Assembly (NCBI RefSeq): GCF_004345855.1
Contig: NZ_SLXN01000002.1
Coordinates: 124,001 to 188,000 of the forward strand
Length of the DNA stretch: 64,000 nucleotides
Direction of reading: 5' to 3'
From: Sphingomonas sp. BK235
Lineage (GTDB): Bacteria; Pseudomonadota; Alphaproteobacteria; Sphingomonadales; Sphingomonadaceae
Shown: positions 36,136 to 44,920 of the stretch, piece by piece
How positions within the stretch are numbered: the stretch's first letter is position 1
How the letters are laid out: every line of letters begins with the position of its first letter
Notes under the pieces: model-generated
Told to the model about the DNA's origin: nothing
What the model saw: only the letters and a program-made list of their open reading frames with translations
Databases searched by the model: none
Program-made: the position numbers and the translations under genes

Positions 36136-36864
36136 ATGACCTCGACCATGTCTCTCCGCCGCCGCGCGCGGGTCGCGCTGCACCTCGCTCTGGGGGCGAT
36201 CGCCGCCGCGGCGCTGGTGCCTGCTCCGGCGCACGCCGGGTTGCTCGGCAAGGTGCTCAAGAAGAAGCCGGCGGAGGATTTCTCCGCGGTTCATGCACCC
36301 GCCCAGCCGCCCGCGCCGCCCGCCGCCAACGGCTCGATCTTCCAGGTCGCCGACGGCTATGCCGCGCTCTACGAGGGCTGGCGCGCGCGCCGCGTCGGCG
36401 ACCCGCTGACGATCGTGCTGGTGGAGCGCACCGCCGCCTCCAAGTCGGCCTCGTCCAAGCTCGCCTCGGACGGCAGCTTCTCGCTCACCCCGCCGTCGAC
36501 CGGCCCGCTCGGCGGGATCGTCAGCGGCACCGACGTGGGCTCGAGCGGCAAGCGCGGCTTCAACGGCACCGGCACCGCGGACCAGGCCAACTCGCTCTCG
36601 GGCGAGGTCTCGGTCACCGTCGCCGAAGTCTATCCCAACGGCACGATGCTGGTGCGCGGGCAGAAGCGCGTGACGCTCAACCGCGGCGACGAGTTCGTCC
36701 AGATCAAGGGTATCGTCCGCACCGCCGACGTCGACCGCGACAATCGCGTGCCCTCCACCCGAGTCGCCGACGCGCAGATCGCCTATACCGGCAAGGGCGA
36801 CGTCGCGCGCTCCAGCCGGCAGGGCTGGCTGTCCCGCTTCTTCCAGGTCGTGAGCCCGTTCTGA
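36136..36864 (+). CDS. flgH: L-ring protein FlgH without a lipobox cysteine
   Basis: Outer-membrane L-ring of the basal body, 242 residues. The core LYEGWRARRVGDPLTIVLVERTAASKSASS, RGFNGTGTADQANSLSGEVSVTVAEVYPNGTMLVRGQKRVTLNRGDEFVQIKGIVR is plainly FlgH. FlgH is normally a lipoprotein with a Cys at the signal cleavage site; here the signal (LALGAIAAAALVPAPAHAG) ends in a standard A-x-A site and the protein has no cysteine at all. Anchoring must differ. Overlaps flgI by one base. Confidence 0.95.
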   Translation: MTSTMSLRRRARVALHLALGAIAAAALVPAPAHAGLLGKVLKKKPAEDFSAVHAPAQPPAPPAANGSIFQVADGYAALYEGWRARRVGDPLTIVLVERTAASKSASSKLASDGSFSLTPPSTGPLGGIVSGTDVGSSGKRGFNGTGTADQANSLSGEVSVTVAEVYPNGTMLVRGQKRVTLNRGDEFVQIKGIVRTADVDRDNRVPSTRVADAQIAYTGKGDVARSSRQGWLSRFFQVVSPF

Positions 36865-37964
36865 TGATCCGCCAGCTGCTCCTCGCGCTCGCCGCGCTCA
36901 CGGCCGCCATCGCCGGCCCCGCCCACGCCGACCGGATCAAGGATCTCGGCGGCTTCCAGGGCATTCGCGCCAACCAGCTGACCGGCTATGGCGTGGTGGT
37001 CGGCCTGCCCGGCACGGGCGACGACAATCTCGAATATACCGTCCAGTCGGTGAAGGCGGTGGCGTCGCGCTTCGGGCTCCAGCTGCCCGCGGGCGTCAAC
37101 CCGGGGCTCAAGAACGCCGCGGTGGTGATGATCACCGCCGAGCTGCCCGCCTTCGCCAAGCCGGGCCAGCGGATCGACATCACCGTCGCCTCGATGGGCA
37201 AGGCCAAGTCGTTGCGCGGCGGCAGCCTGGTGCTGACCCCGCTGCTCGGCGCCGACGGGCAGGTCTACGCCATGGCGCAGGGCAATCTCGCGGTCGGCGG
37301 GCTTGGCGCCGAGGGCGCGGACGGCTCCAAGATCGTCGTCAACATTCCCTCTACCGGCCGCATCCCCGAGGGCGCGACGGTGGAGCGCGCGGTCGCGACC
37401 GGTTTCGCCGACACGCCCTTCGTCACCTACAATCTCCAGCGCGCCGACTTCACCACCGCGCAGAACGTCGCCGCCTCGATCAACCGCAAGTTCGGTGCCG
37501 GCACCGCGCAGGCGATCGACGCCGTGTCGGTCGCGGTGCGCGCGCCGACCGGCGCGGACGTGCGCGCCACGCTGATGAGCGAGATCGAGAACCTCGACGT
37601 CGCCTCGGCCGAGCCGCCCGCCAAGGTGATCGTCAACGCGCGCACCGGCACGGTGGTGATCAACTCGGCGGTGCGCGTCGGCGCCGCGGCGGTGACGCAC
37701 GGCAAGCTCACCGTCCGCATCGACGAGAACCAGCGCATCAGCCAGCCCGCGCCGCTCAGCCAGGGCCAGACCGCGCTGGAGAACCGCTCCAACGTGCAGG
37801 TGTCGGAGGAGAAGAAGCCGATGTTCCTGCTCAACCCCGGCCCCAAGCTGGCCGACGTGGTGAAAGCGGTGAACGCGATCGGCGCGAGCCCGGCCGACCT
37901 GGTGGCGATCCTCGAGGCGCTCAAGGAGGCCGGCGCGCTCAAGGCCGAGCTGGTGGTGCTCTGA
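36864..37964 (+). CDS. flgI: P-ring protein FlgI
   Basis: Periplasmic P-ring, 366 residues, signal peptide MIRQLLLALAALTAAIAGPAHA, then DRIKDLGGFQGIRANQLTGYGVVVGLPGTGD, the FlgI hallmark. The end TLADVVKAVNAIGASPADLVAILEALKEAGALKAELVVL-type helix is complete. The start overlaps the flgH stop (TGATG) and the stop overlaps the flgJ ATG, so the three are translationally coupled. Confidence 0.97.
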   Translation: MIRQLLLALAALTAAIAGPAHADRIKDLGGFQGIRANQLTGYGVVVGLPGTGDDNLEYTVQSVKAVASRFGLQLPAGVNPGLKNAAVVMITAELPAFAKPGQRIDITVASMGKAKSLRGGSLVLTPLLGADGQVYAMAQGNLAVGGLGAEGADGSKIVVNIPSTGRIPEGATVERAVATGFADTPFVTYNLQRADFTTAQNVAASINRKFGAGTAQAIDAVSVAVRAPTGADVRATLMSEIENLDVASAEPPAKVIVNARTGTVVINSAVRVGAAAVTHGKLTVRIDENQRISQPAPLSQGQTALENRSNVQVSEEKKPMFLLNPGPKLADVVKAVNAIGASPADLVAILEALKEAGALKAELVVL

Positions 37965-38305
37965 TGGCGGACACCCCAACCAGCGGAGTCGGCGTCGCGA
38001 TCACCGGCAAGACGGGGCTCGACACCGGGCTTGGCCGCACCGCGACCAAGGCCAACCTCGACAAGGCCGCGCAGCAGTTCGAATCGGTCTTCACCGGCAT
38101 GATGCTGAAGTCGATGCGCCAGGCCAAGCTGGCCGATCCCCTCTTCGACAGCAAGGCGCTCACCACCTTCCGCGACATGTCCGACCAGAAGGTGGTGCAG
38201 GAGATGGCGAGCCACAAACCGATCGGCATCGGCGCCGCGATGAGCAAGTTCCTGGCGCAATCTCAACCGGATCTTAACGGGAATCATGGCACGCCGGTGG
38301 AATGA
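37964..38305 (+). CDS. flgJ: Rod-cap protein FlgJ, N-terminal domain only
   Basis: A 113-residue protein equal to the rod-binding half of FlgJ: LDKAAQQFESVFTGMMLKSMRQAKLADPLFDSKALTTFRDMSDQKVVQEMASHKPIGIGAAM. The muramidase half of enterobacterial FlgJ (313 residues) is missing, as in many alphaproteobacteria. The separate SLT transglycosylase at 27465-28316 probably supplies the wall-cutting activity. Its 3' end overlaps flgK by 4 bases. Confidence 0.92.
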   Translation: MADTPTSGVGVAITGKTGLDTGLGRTATKANLDKAAQQFESVFTGMMLKSMRQAKLADPLFDSKALTTFRDMSDQKVVQEMASHKPIGIGAAMSKFLAQSQPDLNGNHGTPVE

Positions 38306-39639
38306 GTGATCTGCTCTCCATCGGCGCTTCGGGCGTCCGCGCGTACCAGACCGCGCTGACGACGACGTCGGAGAACATCGCGAACGCCGGCAACGCGTCC
38401 TACGTGCGGCGCAGCGCGACGATCCGCGAGGTGCAGACCAGCAACGGCTGGAACTCGTCGCTCAACGGCATGGGCGCGGTGGTCGACGGGATCGCGCGCA
38501 ACAGCAGCCCGTATCTCGAAGCATCGGTGCGCAGCGCCAGCTCGGACGCCAAGAAGACCGAGGCGAGCACGGTCTGGCTCGAGCGGATCGAGTCGGCGAT
38601 GACCGGCGGCGCGCTGTCCACCAATCTCACCGGCTTCTTCGCGGCGAGCACCGCGCTCCAGGCCGAGCCGACCTCGAGCGCGCTGCGCGCCGGCATGCTG
38701 GGCAGCGCCGCGACGCTGGCCGATTCGTTCAAAGTCACCGCCAAGGCGCTCGACGACGGCATGGCCGAGCTCGACACCAAGGCGCAGCAGACGGTGGGCG
38801 AGCTCAACCGGCTGAGCCAGGCGCTGCTCAAGGTGAACCAGGGCATCGTCAAGTCGCAGCCGGGCTCGGCCGCGGCGGCGGGGCTGGCCGACCAGCGCGA
38901 CGACCTGCTCCAGCAGATGAGCGCGCTGACCGAGGTCAACGTCCAGGTCGACGATTTCGGCCGCGCCACCGTGCGCGCCGGCGCCAGCAACGGCCCGGTG
39001 CTGGTCGATCCGAAGGAAGCGAGCGAGATGAGCTACGCGCGCACCGGCGGCAACGCGGTGCTCAACGTGCTCAAGCCGAGCGGCGTCGCGGTCCAGGCCA
39101 ATCCCGAGGGCGGCGCGCTGGCGGGGATGATCGAGGGCGCGCAGCGAATCGCCGCCACGCGCGACCAGCTCGGCGCGATCGCCACCGATCTCACCACCAG
39201 CGTCAACGACCTGCAGACTCAGGGGCAGGATCTCACCGGCGCGCAGGGCAAGCCCTTCTTCGCCAACACCAGCGACCCCGCCGATTTCTCGGTGGCGCTG
39301 ACCGACGGCAGCCAGATCGCCGCGGCCAAGGCCGGCGGGGGCGTGCGCGACTCCTCCAACCTCGCCGCGCTCGCCGCGCTGCGCACCGGCAACCAGTTCG
39401 AGAGCAAGGTCCAGGCGCTCACCACCGACAATGCCGCGACGCTCAAGCAGCGCCGGCTGGTGGGCGACGCGCAGACCGCGATCTACGACGGCGCGGTGAC
39501 GGCGCGGTCCGAGGCCTCGGGGGTCAACCTCGACTCGGAAGCGGTCGACCTCGTCCGCTTCCAGCAGGCCTATCAGGCGTCCAGCCGCGTGATCCAGGTC
39601 GCGCGCGAGACCTTCCAGTCGATCCTCGAGATCAGGTAA
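38302..39639 (+). CDS. flgK: Hook-filament junction protein FlgK (HAP1)
   Basis: First hook-filament junction protein, 445 residues. Start MSDLLSIGASGVRAYQTALTTTSENIANAGNASYVRR is the HAP1/rod-hook motif; the end GVNLDSEAVDLVRFQQAYQASSRVIQVARETFQSILEIR is the paired C-terminal helix. The middle contains LADQRDDLLQQMSALTEVNVQVDDFGRATV, standard for FlgK. It is shorter than enterobacterial FlgK (547) because the outer domain is reduced. FlgN is its likely chaperone. Confidence 0.95.
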   Translation: MSDLLSIGASGVRAYQTALTTTSENIANAGNASYVRRSATIREVQTSNGWNSSLNGMGAVVDGIARNSSPYLEASVRSASSDAKKTEASTVWLERIESAMTGGALSTNLTGFFAASTALQAEPTSSALRAGMLGSAATLADSFKVTAKALDDGMAELDTKAQQTVGELNRLSQALLKVNQGIVKSQPGSAAAAGLADQRDDLLQQMSALTEVNVQVDDFGRATVRAGASNGPVLVDPKEASEMSYARTGGNAVLNVLKPSGVAVQANPEGGALAGMIEGAQRIAATRDQLGAIATDLTTSVNDLQTQGQDLTGAQGKPFFANTSDPADFSVALTDGSQIAAAKAGGGVRDSSNLAALAALRTGNQFESKVQALTTDNAATLKQRRLVGDAQTAIYDGAVTARSEASGVNLDSEAVDLVRFQQAYQASSRVIQVARETFQSILEIR

Positions 39640-39645
39640 GCCGCC

Positions 39646-40545
39646 ATGCAGATCTCCAGCAACCTCCTCTACGATCGCTCCGCCGCCCGGATGGGCGCGC
39701 TGATGACGACCGCGACCAAGCTGCAGACCCAGATCGCGACCGGCAAGAAGATCAGCTCGCCGTCCGAGAATGTCGCGGTGGCGCAGCAGCTCGCCGAGTT
39801 CGACCGCAAGGACGCCGACGCCGCCGCGTTCAAGACCAACCTCGACCTCGCCGGCTCGCTGCTCCAGCAGGCCGACGGCACGATGAACTCGATCACCGAG
39901 CAGATGCAGCGCGCCACCGAGCTGGTGAACAACGCCGCCACCGACACGCTCGGCGCCTCCGACCGCAAGGTGATCGGCGACCAGCTCCAGTCGGTGATCG
40001 CGACATTGGTGTCGCTCGGCAACACCAACGACCTGCGCGGCCAGCCGCTGTTCGGCAGCGCGGCGGGCACGCCCGCGGTGATCGACAACAAGGACGGCAC
40101 CTTCACCTACAATACCGCGCCGAGCCTGTCGGAGGTGCCGATCGGCGAGAACGGTCTGTCGATCCAGCCGACCGAGACCGCCGCGCGCATCTTCACGTCG
40201 AGCAAGGGCGACACGCTGGCGATGCTGTCGGCGCTGGCCACCGCGTTGCAGGCGGGCGAGCCGACCGGCGAGAAGGCGCGCGCCGCGATCGACTCGCTCA
40301 AGACGGCGAGCGACCAGGTCTCGACCGTGCAGGCCTCGGTCGGCGCGCGCGCGGCGCGGGTCGACCTGCAGCAGAACCTGCTGACCAACGCCGGCGTCGA
40401 TCGCGCCGAGCTGCGCTCCACGCTGGAGGACACCGACGTCACCCAAGCGTATACCGAGCTGTCCAAGACGATGACGATCCTGTCGGCGACGCAGGCGAGC
40501 TTCTCCAAATTGTCGCAGCTCTCGCTCTTCACCTATCTGCGCTGA
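39646..40545 (+). CDS. flgL: Hook-filament junction protein FlgL (HAP3)
   Basis: Second junction protein, 299 residues, flagellin-like at both ends: MQISSNLLYDRSAARMGALMTTATKLQTQIATGKKISSPSENVAVAQQLAEFDRKD and LEDTDVTQAYTELSKTMTILSATQASFSKLSQLSLFTYLR. Last gene of the flg operon. Only 15 bases separate it from the convergent ohrR stop, so no independent terminator fits between them. Confidence 0.94.
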   Translation: MQISSNLLYDRSAARMGALMTTATKLQTQIATGKKISSPSENVAVAQQLAEFDRKDADAAAFKTNLDLAGSLLQQADGTMNSITEQMQRATELVNNAATDTLGASDRKVIGDQLQSVIATLVSLGNTNDLRGQPLFGSAAGTPAVIDNKDGTFTYNTAPSLSEVPIGENGLSIQPTETAARIFTSSKGDTLAMLSALATALQAGEPTGEKARAAIDSLKTASDQVSTVQASVGARAARVDLQQNLLTNAGVDRAELRSTLEDTDVTQAYTELSKTMTILSATQASFSKLSQLSLFTYLR

Positions 40546-40560
40546 GGCGCGGCGGTCGCG

Positions 40561-41019
40561 TCACGCGGCCGCGCCCGGCTCTTCCATCGCGGCACTGCCC
40601 AGCGCGTCGCGCAGCGCGCGCACCTGCGCGTTGAGCGCGGCGAGCTGCGCCGGGGCCATGCCCGAGCGCGCGATCAGCCGCTCGCCGAGACAGCCGCACC
40701 GTTCGCTCATCCCGCGTCCCGCCTCGGTGAGGAAGACGCGGACCTGCCGCTCGTCGTCGGGGTTGCGCCGCCGGTCGACCAGCCCCGCCGCCTCCATCCG
40801 TTTGACCAGCGGGGTGATCGTGCTCGACTCGAGCGCGAGCCGCTCGGCGATCGCGCCGACGCTGCGGCCGTCCTCCTCCCAGAGCGCGTGAAGCACGAGA
40901 TACTGCGGGTAGGTGATGCCCAGCGAGTCGAGCAGCGGCTTGTAGGCGCGGCCCACCGCCATGCTGGCGGCATAGAGCGAGTAGCAGAGCTGTTGGTCGA
41001 GCGGCAGCGGCACGGGCAC
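40561..41019 (-). CDS. ohrR: Organic-peroxide-sensing MarR-family repressor OhrR
   Basis: Winged-helix repressor, 152 residues. DQQLCYSLYAASMAVGRAYKPLLDSLGITYPQYLVLHALWE is the OhrR signature, with the peroxide-reactive Cys at residue 12. The wing region ITPLVKRMEAAGLVDRRRNPDDERQVRVFLTEAG is standard MarR. Additional cysteines at CGCLGERL lie later. The GTG start at 41019 has a GGAGG site. It is divergent from ohr and shares operators with it. Confidence 0.93.
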   Translation of the reverse strand: MPVPLPLDQQLCYSLYAASMAVGRAYKPLLDSLGITYPQYLVLHALWEEDGRSVGAIAERLALESSTITPLVKRMEAAGLVDRRRNPDDERQVRVFLTEAGRGMSERCGCLGERLIARSGMAPAQLAALNAQVRALRDALGSAAMEEPGAAA

Positions 41020-41054
41020 GAAGACCTCCGTTTTCCGGCATATAGCGATTTAGA

Positions 41055-41119
41055 TATCGCGATACAAATAATGCTGGACAGACACCGTCGGCCATCCTAC
41101 CTATTTGTTATCGCGATAA
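41055..41119. promoter_or_regulatory. OhrR operator region between ohrR and ohr
   Basis: TATCGCGATA at 41055-41064 and TTATCGCGATAA at 41108-41119, each palindromic, followed by a looser CTATCGCGTGAT. The first is followed by CAAATA and the second preceded by TATTTGT, so the two form one larger inverted repeat about 65 bases across. The AT-rich gap would carry both divergent promoters. Binding by OhrR is inferred. Confidence 0.7.
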
Positions 41120-41150
41120 TCTATCGCGTGATTAGAAGTAGGAGCAGATC

Positions 41151-41576
41151 ATGGCGGTCGACGTCAAATATCGCACCAGCGCCACCGCGACCGGCGGTCG
41201 CGACGGCGAGGCACGGACTATCGAGGGCAATTTCGCGGTGTCGCTCGCGACGCCGAAGGAGCTGGGCGGCGCGGGCGGCGACGGCGCCAACCCCGAGCAA
41301 TTGTTCGCCGCGGGCTATTCGGCCTGCTTCCTCGGCGCGCTCAAGGTAGCGGGGCAACAGCTCAAGGTGAAGGTGCCCGCGGACACCAAGGTGACCGCGA
41401 CGGTCGGCATCGGGCCGCGTTCCGAAGGCGGCTTCGGGATTACCGCGGACCTGCTCGTCGACCTTCCCGGGATCGATCGCGACGCGGCCGAGAAGCTCGT
41501 CGCGGCGGCGCACCAGATCTGCCCTTACTCGAACGCGACCCGCGGCAACATCGACGTCGGCCTGGCCCTCGCCTGA
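41151..41576 (+). CDS. ohr: Organic hydroperoxide reductase Ohr
   Basis: Thiol peroxidase reducing lipid and alkyl hydroperoxides. The 141-residue product has both active-site cysteines: Cys59 in AAGYSACFLGAL and Cys124 in AAHQICPYSNATRGN, plus RTIEGNFAVSLATPKELGG. AGGAG precedes the ATG. Divergence from OhrR, with palindromic sites between, gives the classic derepression circuit. Confidence 0.97.
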   Translation: MAVDVKYRTSATATGGRDGEARTIEGNFAVSLATPKELGGAGGDGANPEQLFAAGYSACFLGALKVAGQQLKVKVPADTKVTATVGIGPRSEGGFGITADLLVDLPGIDRDAAEKLVAAAHQICPYSNATRGNIDVGLALA

Positions 41577-41754
41577 CGCGGCCGGACCGCGGCGCCATTG
41601 TCTCCCCCGCAGGGCGTGGCGCCAGCGGCCCGCGCGGGCGCCGCCACTCCGCCCCGATCGCATTCCATCCGCGAGCCGTGGCGCAGAAGGCACCGTCCCG
41701 CTGCCGCGGCGAATCCGCCGCGCGCCGTTCGTCGTGCCGCCGTGGACCGAGCGT

Positions 41755-42534
41755 TTAGAGGAACAATCGTGCGCCGACGATCAGCAGGACCAGCGCCAGC
41801 GCGGGCGTGACGATGCGCTCGGGCAGCCGGTCGGTCAGCCGCGCGCCCAGGATCACGCCGGGGACAGAACCGAGCAGCAGCGCGCCGAGCAGCCGCAGAT
41901 CGATGTTGCCGATCACGGCATGGCCGATCCCGCCCAGCAACGCGACCGGGACGGCGTGAAGGATGTCCGTCCCGACCAGCCGCTTGGCGGTCAACCGAAA
42001 GGGATAGAGCAGCAGCAGCAAGGTCGCGCCCAGCGCGCCGGCGCCGACCGACGTCAGCGTGATCAGCGCACCGAGCAGCGCCCCCGCCGCCACCGTCAAT
42101 GCCGGCTGATAGCGCAGCATCGTCTCGGTCCGCGCCCCGTCGCGCCGCGCGAGACGGCGCGCCAGCGCGGCGCGAAAAGGCGTGAGCACCGCCGAGATCA
42201 CCAGCGTCGCGCCGAGCACGCGCACGATCAGCCCACCGCTCTCGGCGCGCTCGTGGTGGCTCCACAGCCACCAGAGCGTCACCGCCACCGCGGGCAGGCT
42301 GCCGAGGCACAGCCGCCGCACCACCGCCCAGTCGGCATTGTTCTGCCGATGGTGGACCGTGCCGCCGACGAGCTTGGTGATCGCGGCGAACCAGAGATCG
42401 GTGCCTACCGCGGTGGCGGGCGCCACGCCGAACAGCAGGATCAGCACGGGCGACATCAGCGACCCGCCGCCGACCCCGGTCAACCCGACGATGGCCCCGA
42501 CGAGAAATCCCGCGAGCGTGCTCAACCAGTCCAC
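41755..42534 (-). CDS. TauE/SafE-family membrane transporter (probable anion exporter)
   Basis: An integral membrane protein of 259 residues with about seven to eight segments. Both TauE/SafE repeats are visible: AGFLVGAIVGLTGVGGGSLMSPVLILLFG near the start and GALLGALITLTSVGAGALGATLLLLLYPF in the middle. Family members are thought to move sulfite, sulfoacetate or other sulfur anions; substrate is not known. The frame extends 38 codons upstream, but the GTG at 42534 follows an AAGGGGA site and begins right before the first segment. The 178-base gap before it (41577-41754) contains nothing I recognise. Confidence 0.8.
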   Translation of the reverse strand: MDWLSTLAGFLVGAIVGLTGVGGGSLMSPVLILLFGVAPATAVGTDLWFAAITKLVGGTVHHRQNNADWAVVRRLCLGSLPAVAVTLWWLWSHHERAESGGLIVRVLGATLVISAVLTPFRAALARRLARRDGARTETMLRYQPALTVAAGALLGALITLTSVGAGALGATLLLLLYPFRLTAKRLVGTDILHAVPVALLGGIGHAVIGNIDLRLLGALLLGSVPGVILGARLTDRLPERIVTPALALVLLIVGARLFL

Positions 42535-42709
42535 GTCGCGCGTCCCCTTGTCGCATGTCCCGGCGTCATCGCACCCGCTGTGCGACGCCGAGGGGCCGGC
42601 CGGCAAGCGCAGAAATGCTTGGGCCGGCCGTGGCGCCGGGCGCATCACCGGCGCGGGATGGTGGCGCGCTCAAGCCGTCGGCGCGCGTTGCCGGCCGGCG
42701 CGCCGAGGC

Positions 42710-43840
42710 TCAGCCGCCGTGCAGCCGGGCGATGACCGCGGCGATACGGTCGCCGGCGCGACCGTCGCCATAGGGGTTGCGCGCACGCGCCATCGCCGCG
42801 TGCGCCGCCGACTGGTCGAGCAGCCATGTCGCGGTCGCGACGATGCGCGCCGGATCGGTGCCGACCAGCCGCGCACAGCCCGCCATGACGCCTTCGGGCC
42901 GCTCGGTGGTGTCGCGCAGCACCAGCACCGGCAGGTCGAGCGCGGGCGCCTCCTCCTGCAGTCCACCCGAATCGGTGAGCAGCAGGTGGCTCATCGCCAG
43001 CAACCGCACCATCGCGGGATAGTCGAGCGGCGGGAAGAGCGTGACCCGCGGCTCGCGCGCGAGCCGATGCGCGAGCGCGCGCGACGCCGGCGCGGGATGT
43101 GTGAGCAGCGCGATCGCCACGTCATCGCGCCGCGCGAGCACCGCGATCGCCTGCGCCACCCGCGCCACCGCGGCTTGCCCCTGCTCGCGACGGTGCAACG
43201 TGACCGTGACGATCCGCCGATCCGATGCGGCCGCGACGAAGGGTGCGACCGCACCGCCCAGCGCGGGCGTAGCGGCGACCCGCGCCACCATCGCGAGCAC
43301 CGAGTCGACGCCGCTGTTGCCCGTCACGTGGATCGCGTCCGGCCGCACGTTCTCGGCGGCGAGCGCCGCGGCGGCGACCGCGGTGGGCGCGAGATGGCAG
43401 TCGGTGACCGCGGTGATGGCCTTGCGCCAGCCTTCCTCGGGCCGCGGCGCGGCGAGATCGCCGCTGCGCAGACCCGCCTCGACGTGAGCGACCGGTACGC
43501 CGCACAGATTGGCCGCCATCGCCCCCGCCCAGGCGGTCGAGGTGTCGCCCTGCACCACCAGCCGCGCGGGGCGCTCCTCAGCGAGCAGCGCGCCGACCGC
43601 GTCGATCATCGCACCGAGCAGCTGGCGGTGCGGTTGCCCGGCCCGCATCAGCCTCAGATCGACGTCGGGCGCGAGTTCCAGCGCGGCGAGCGCCCCGTCG
43701 AGCAGGGTGCCATGCTGGCCGGTCGACGCGATGCGCAGTTCGAGGCCGCGACGGCGCCGCAGCGCGGCGATCACCGGTGCCATCTTGATCGCCTCGGGTC
43801 GCGTACCGAATAAGAGCAGGAGGCGGGGCGCCGCGCGCAT
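42710..43840 (-). CDS. wecB: UDP-N-acetylglucosamine 2-epimerase
   Basis: Interconverts UDP-GlcNAc and UDP-ManNAc for surface polysaccharide. The 376-residue protein shows the GT-B fold signatures LLLFGTRPEAIKMAPVI, VVQGDTSTAWAGAMAA, VAHVEAGLRSGD, LLTDSGGLQEEAPALDLPVLVLRDTTERPEG. The usual PEExNR stretch reads PEEGWRK, a small departure near the active site. It is divergent from gnd. A TACAAT box lies 9 bases before the ATG (43849-43854), without a convincing -35. Confidence 0.88.
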   Translation of the reverse strand: MRAAPRLLLLFGTRPEAIKMAPVIAALRRRRGLELRIASTGQHGTLLDGALAALELAPDVDLRLMRAGQPHRQLLGAMIDAVGALLAEERPARLVVQGDTSTAWAGAMAANLCGVPVAHVEAGLRSGDLAAPRPEEGWRKAITAVTDCHLAPTAVAAAALAAENVRPDAIHVTGNSGVDSVLAMVARVAATPALGGAVAPFVAAASDRRIVTVTLHRREQGQAAVARVAQAIAVLARRDDVAIALLTHPAPASRALAHRLAREPRVTLFPPLDYPAMVRLLAMSHLLLTDSGGLQEEAPALDLPVLVLRDTTERPEGVMAGCARLVGTDPARIVATATWLLDQSAAHAAMARARNPYGDGRAGDRIAAVIARLHGG

Positions 43841-43930
43841 GTCCTCTTATTGTAGCGGGAGGATGCATGTTGCGGCGCGGAACCTAGCAGGCGTGCCGCG
43901 CGATTCAGCGGCGAGCGAGGAGACAGACGG

Positions 43931-44920
43931 ATGCGATTGGTGATGATCGGCCTCGGCCGGATGGGCGGCAACATGGCACGCCGCCTGATGCGCGCGGGAC
44001 ATGAGATCGTCGCCTATGACCGCGATGCCGATGCGGTGGCCAAGCTGGTGGCGGACGGCGCGATCGCGGCGGACTCGCTCGATGCGGCGCGCGCGCGCTG
44101 CCAGGAGGGCGGTGCCGCCGCGATCTGGTGGGTGATGCTGCCGCACGGCGCGGTGACCGACGGCGTGATCGATCAGATCGCCGGCGGCGCGAGCGCGGGC
44201 GAGGTCGTGATCGACGGCGGCAACAGCTTCTACAAGGACGATATCCGCCGCGCCAAGGCACTCGCCGAGAAGAACGTCCATTATGTCGACGTCGGCACCT
44301 CGGGCGGCGTCTGGGGGCTCGATCGCGGCTATTGCATGATGATCGGCGGTCCCGACCAGGTGGTGCGCGATCTCGATCCCGTCTTCTCCGCGCTGGCGCC
44401 GGGTGCGGGCTCGATCGAACGCACGCGCGGTCGCGCCGAGGGGATCGATGACCGCGCCGAGCGCGGCTACATCCATGCCGGCCCGGCGGGTGCGGGCCAT
44501 TTCGTCAAGATGATCCACAACGGCATCGAGTATGGCCTGATGCAGGCCTATGCCGAGGGCTTCGACGTGCTCAAGGGCAAGGCCTCGGAGAAACTGCCGG
44601 AGGACGAGCGCTACGACCTCAACCTCGCCGACATCGCCGAGGTGTGGCGGCGCGGCAGCGTGATCTCGTCCTGGTTGCTCGACCTCACCGCGCAGGCGCT
44701 GGCGAGCGACCCGCATCTCGAGAAGTTCAGCGGCAATGTCGCCGATTCGGGCGAGGGTCAGTGGACGATCGAGGCGGCGATGGAGGAGGCCGTGCCGGTC
44801 AACGTCCTCACCACCGCTCTGTTCGCGCGCTATCGCAGCCGCGTCGAGCATACGTTCGGCGAGAAGGCGCTGTCGGCGATGCGCTTCGGCTTCGGCGGCC
44901 ACGTCGAGATGCCGCAATAA
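43931..44920 (+). CDS. gnd: Decarboxylating 6-phosphogluconate dehydrogenase (short GndA type)
   Basis: Oxidises 6-phosphogluconate to ribulose 5-phosphate. The 329-residue protein is the short form found in alphaproteobacteria and Gram-positives: [31 protein letters not shown] (cofactor site), [35 protein letters not shown], and the catalytic [27 protein letters not shown]. Its stop overlaps the ATG of the next gene (TAATG). It begins a cluster with two HAD phosphatases. The Asp after the second strand favours NAD. Confidence 0.93.
   Translation: MRLVMIGLGRMGGNMARRLMRAGHEIVAYDRDADAVAKLVADGAIAADSLDAARARCQEGGAAAIWWVMLPHGAVTDGVIDQIAGGASAGEVVIDGGNSFYKDDIRRAKALAEKNVHYVDVGTSGGVWGLDRGYCMMIGGPDQVVRDLDPVFSALAPGAGSIERTRGRAEGIDDRAERGYIHAGPAGAGHFVKMIHNGIEYGLMQAYAEGFDVLKGKASEKLPEDERYDLNLADIAEVWRRGSVISSWLLDLTAQALASDPHLEKFSGNVADSGEGQWTIEAAMEEAVPVNVLTTALFARYRSRVEHTFGEKALSAMRFGFGGHVEMPQ

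Noticed and set aside
38284..40446. Minus-strand open frame of 720 codons over flgK and flgL
   Set aside because: Shadow of two certain flagellar genes; Arg/Leu/Gly-rich without domains.
43849..43854. TACAAT as a promoter -10 that would make wecB leaderless
   Set aside because: No acceptable -35 at 16-18 bases; noted in the gene entry only.
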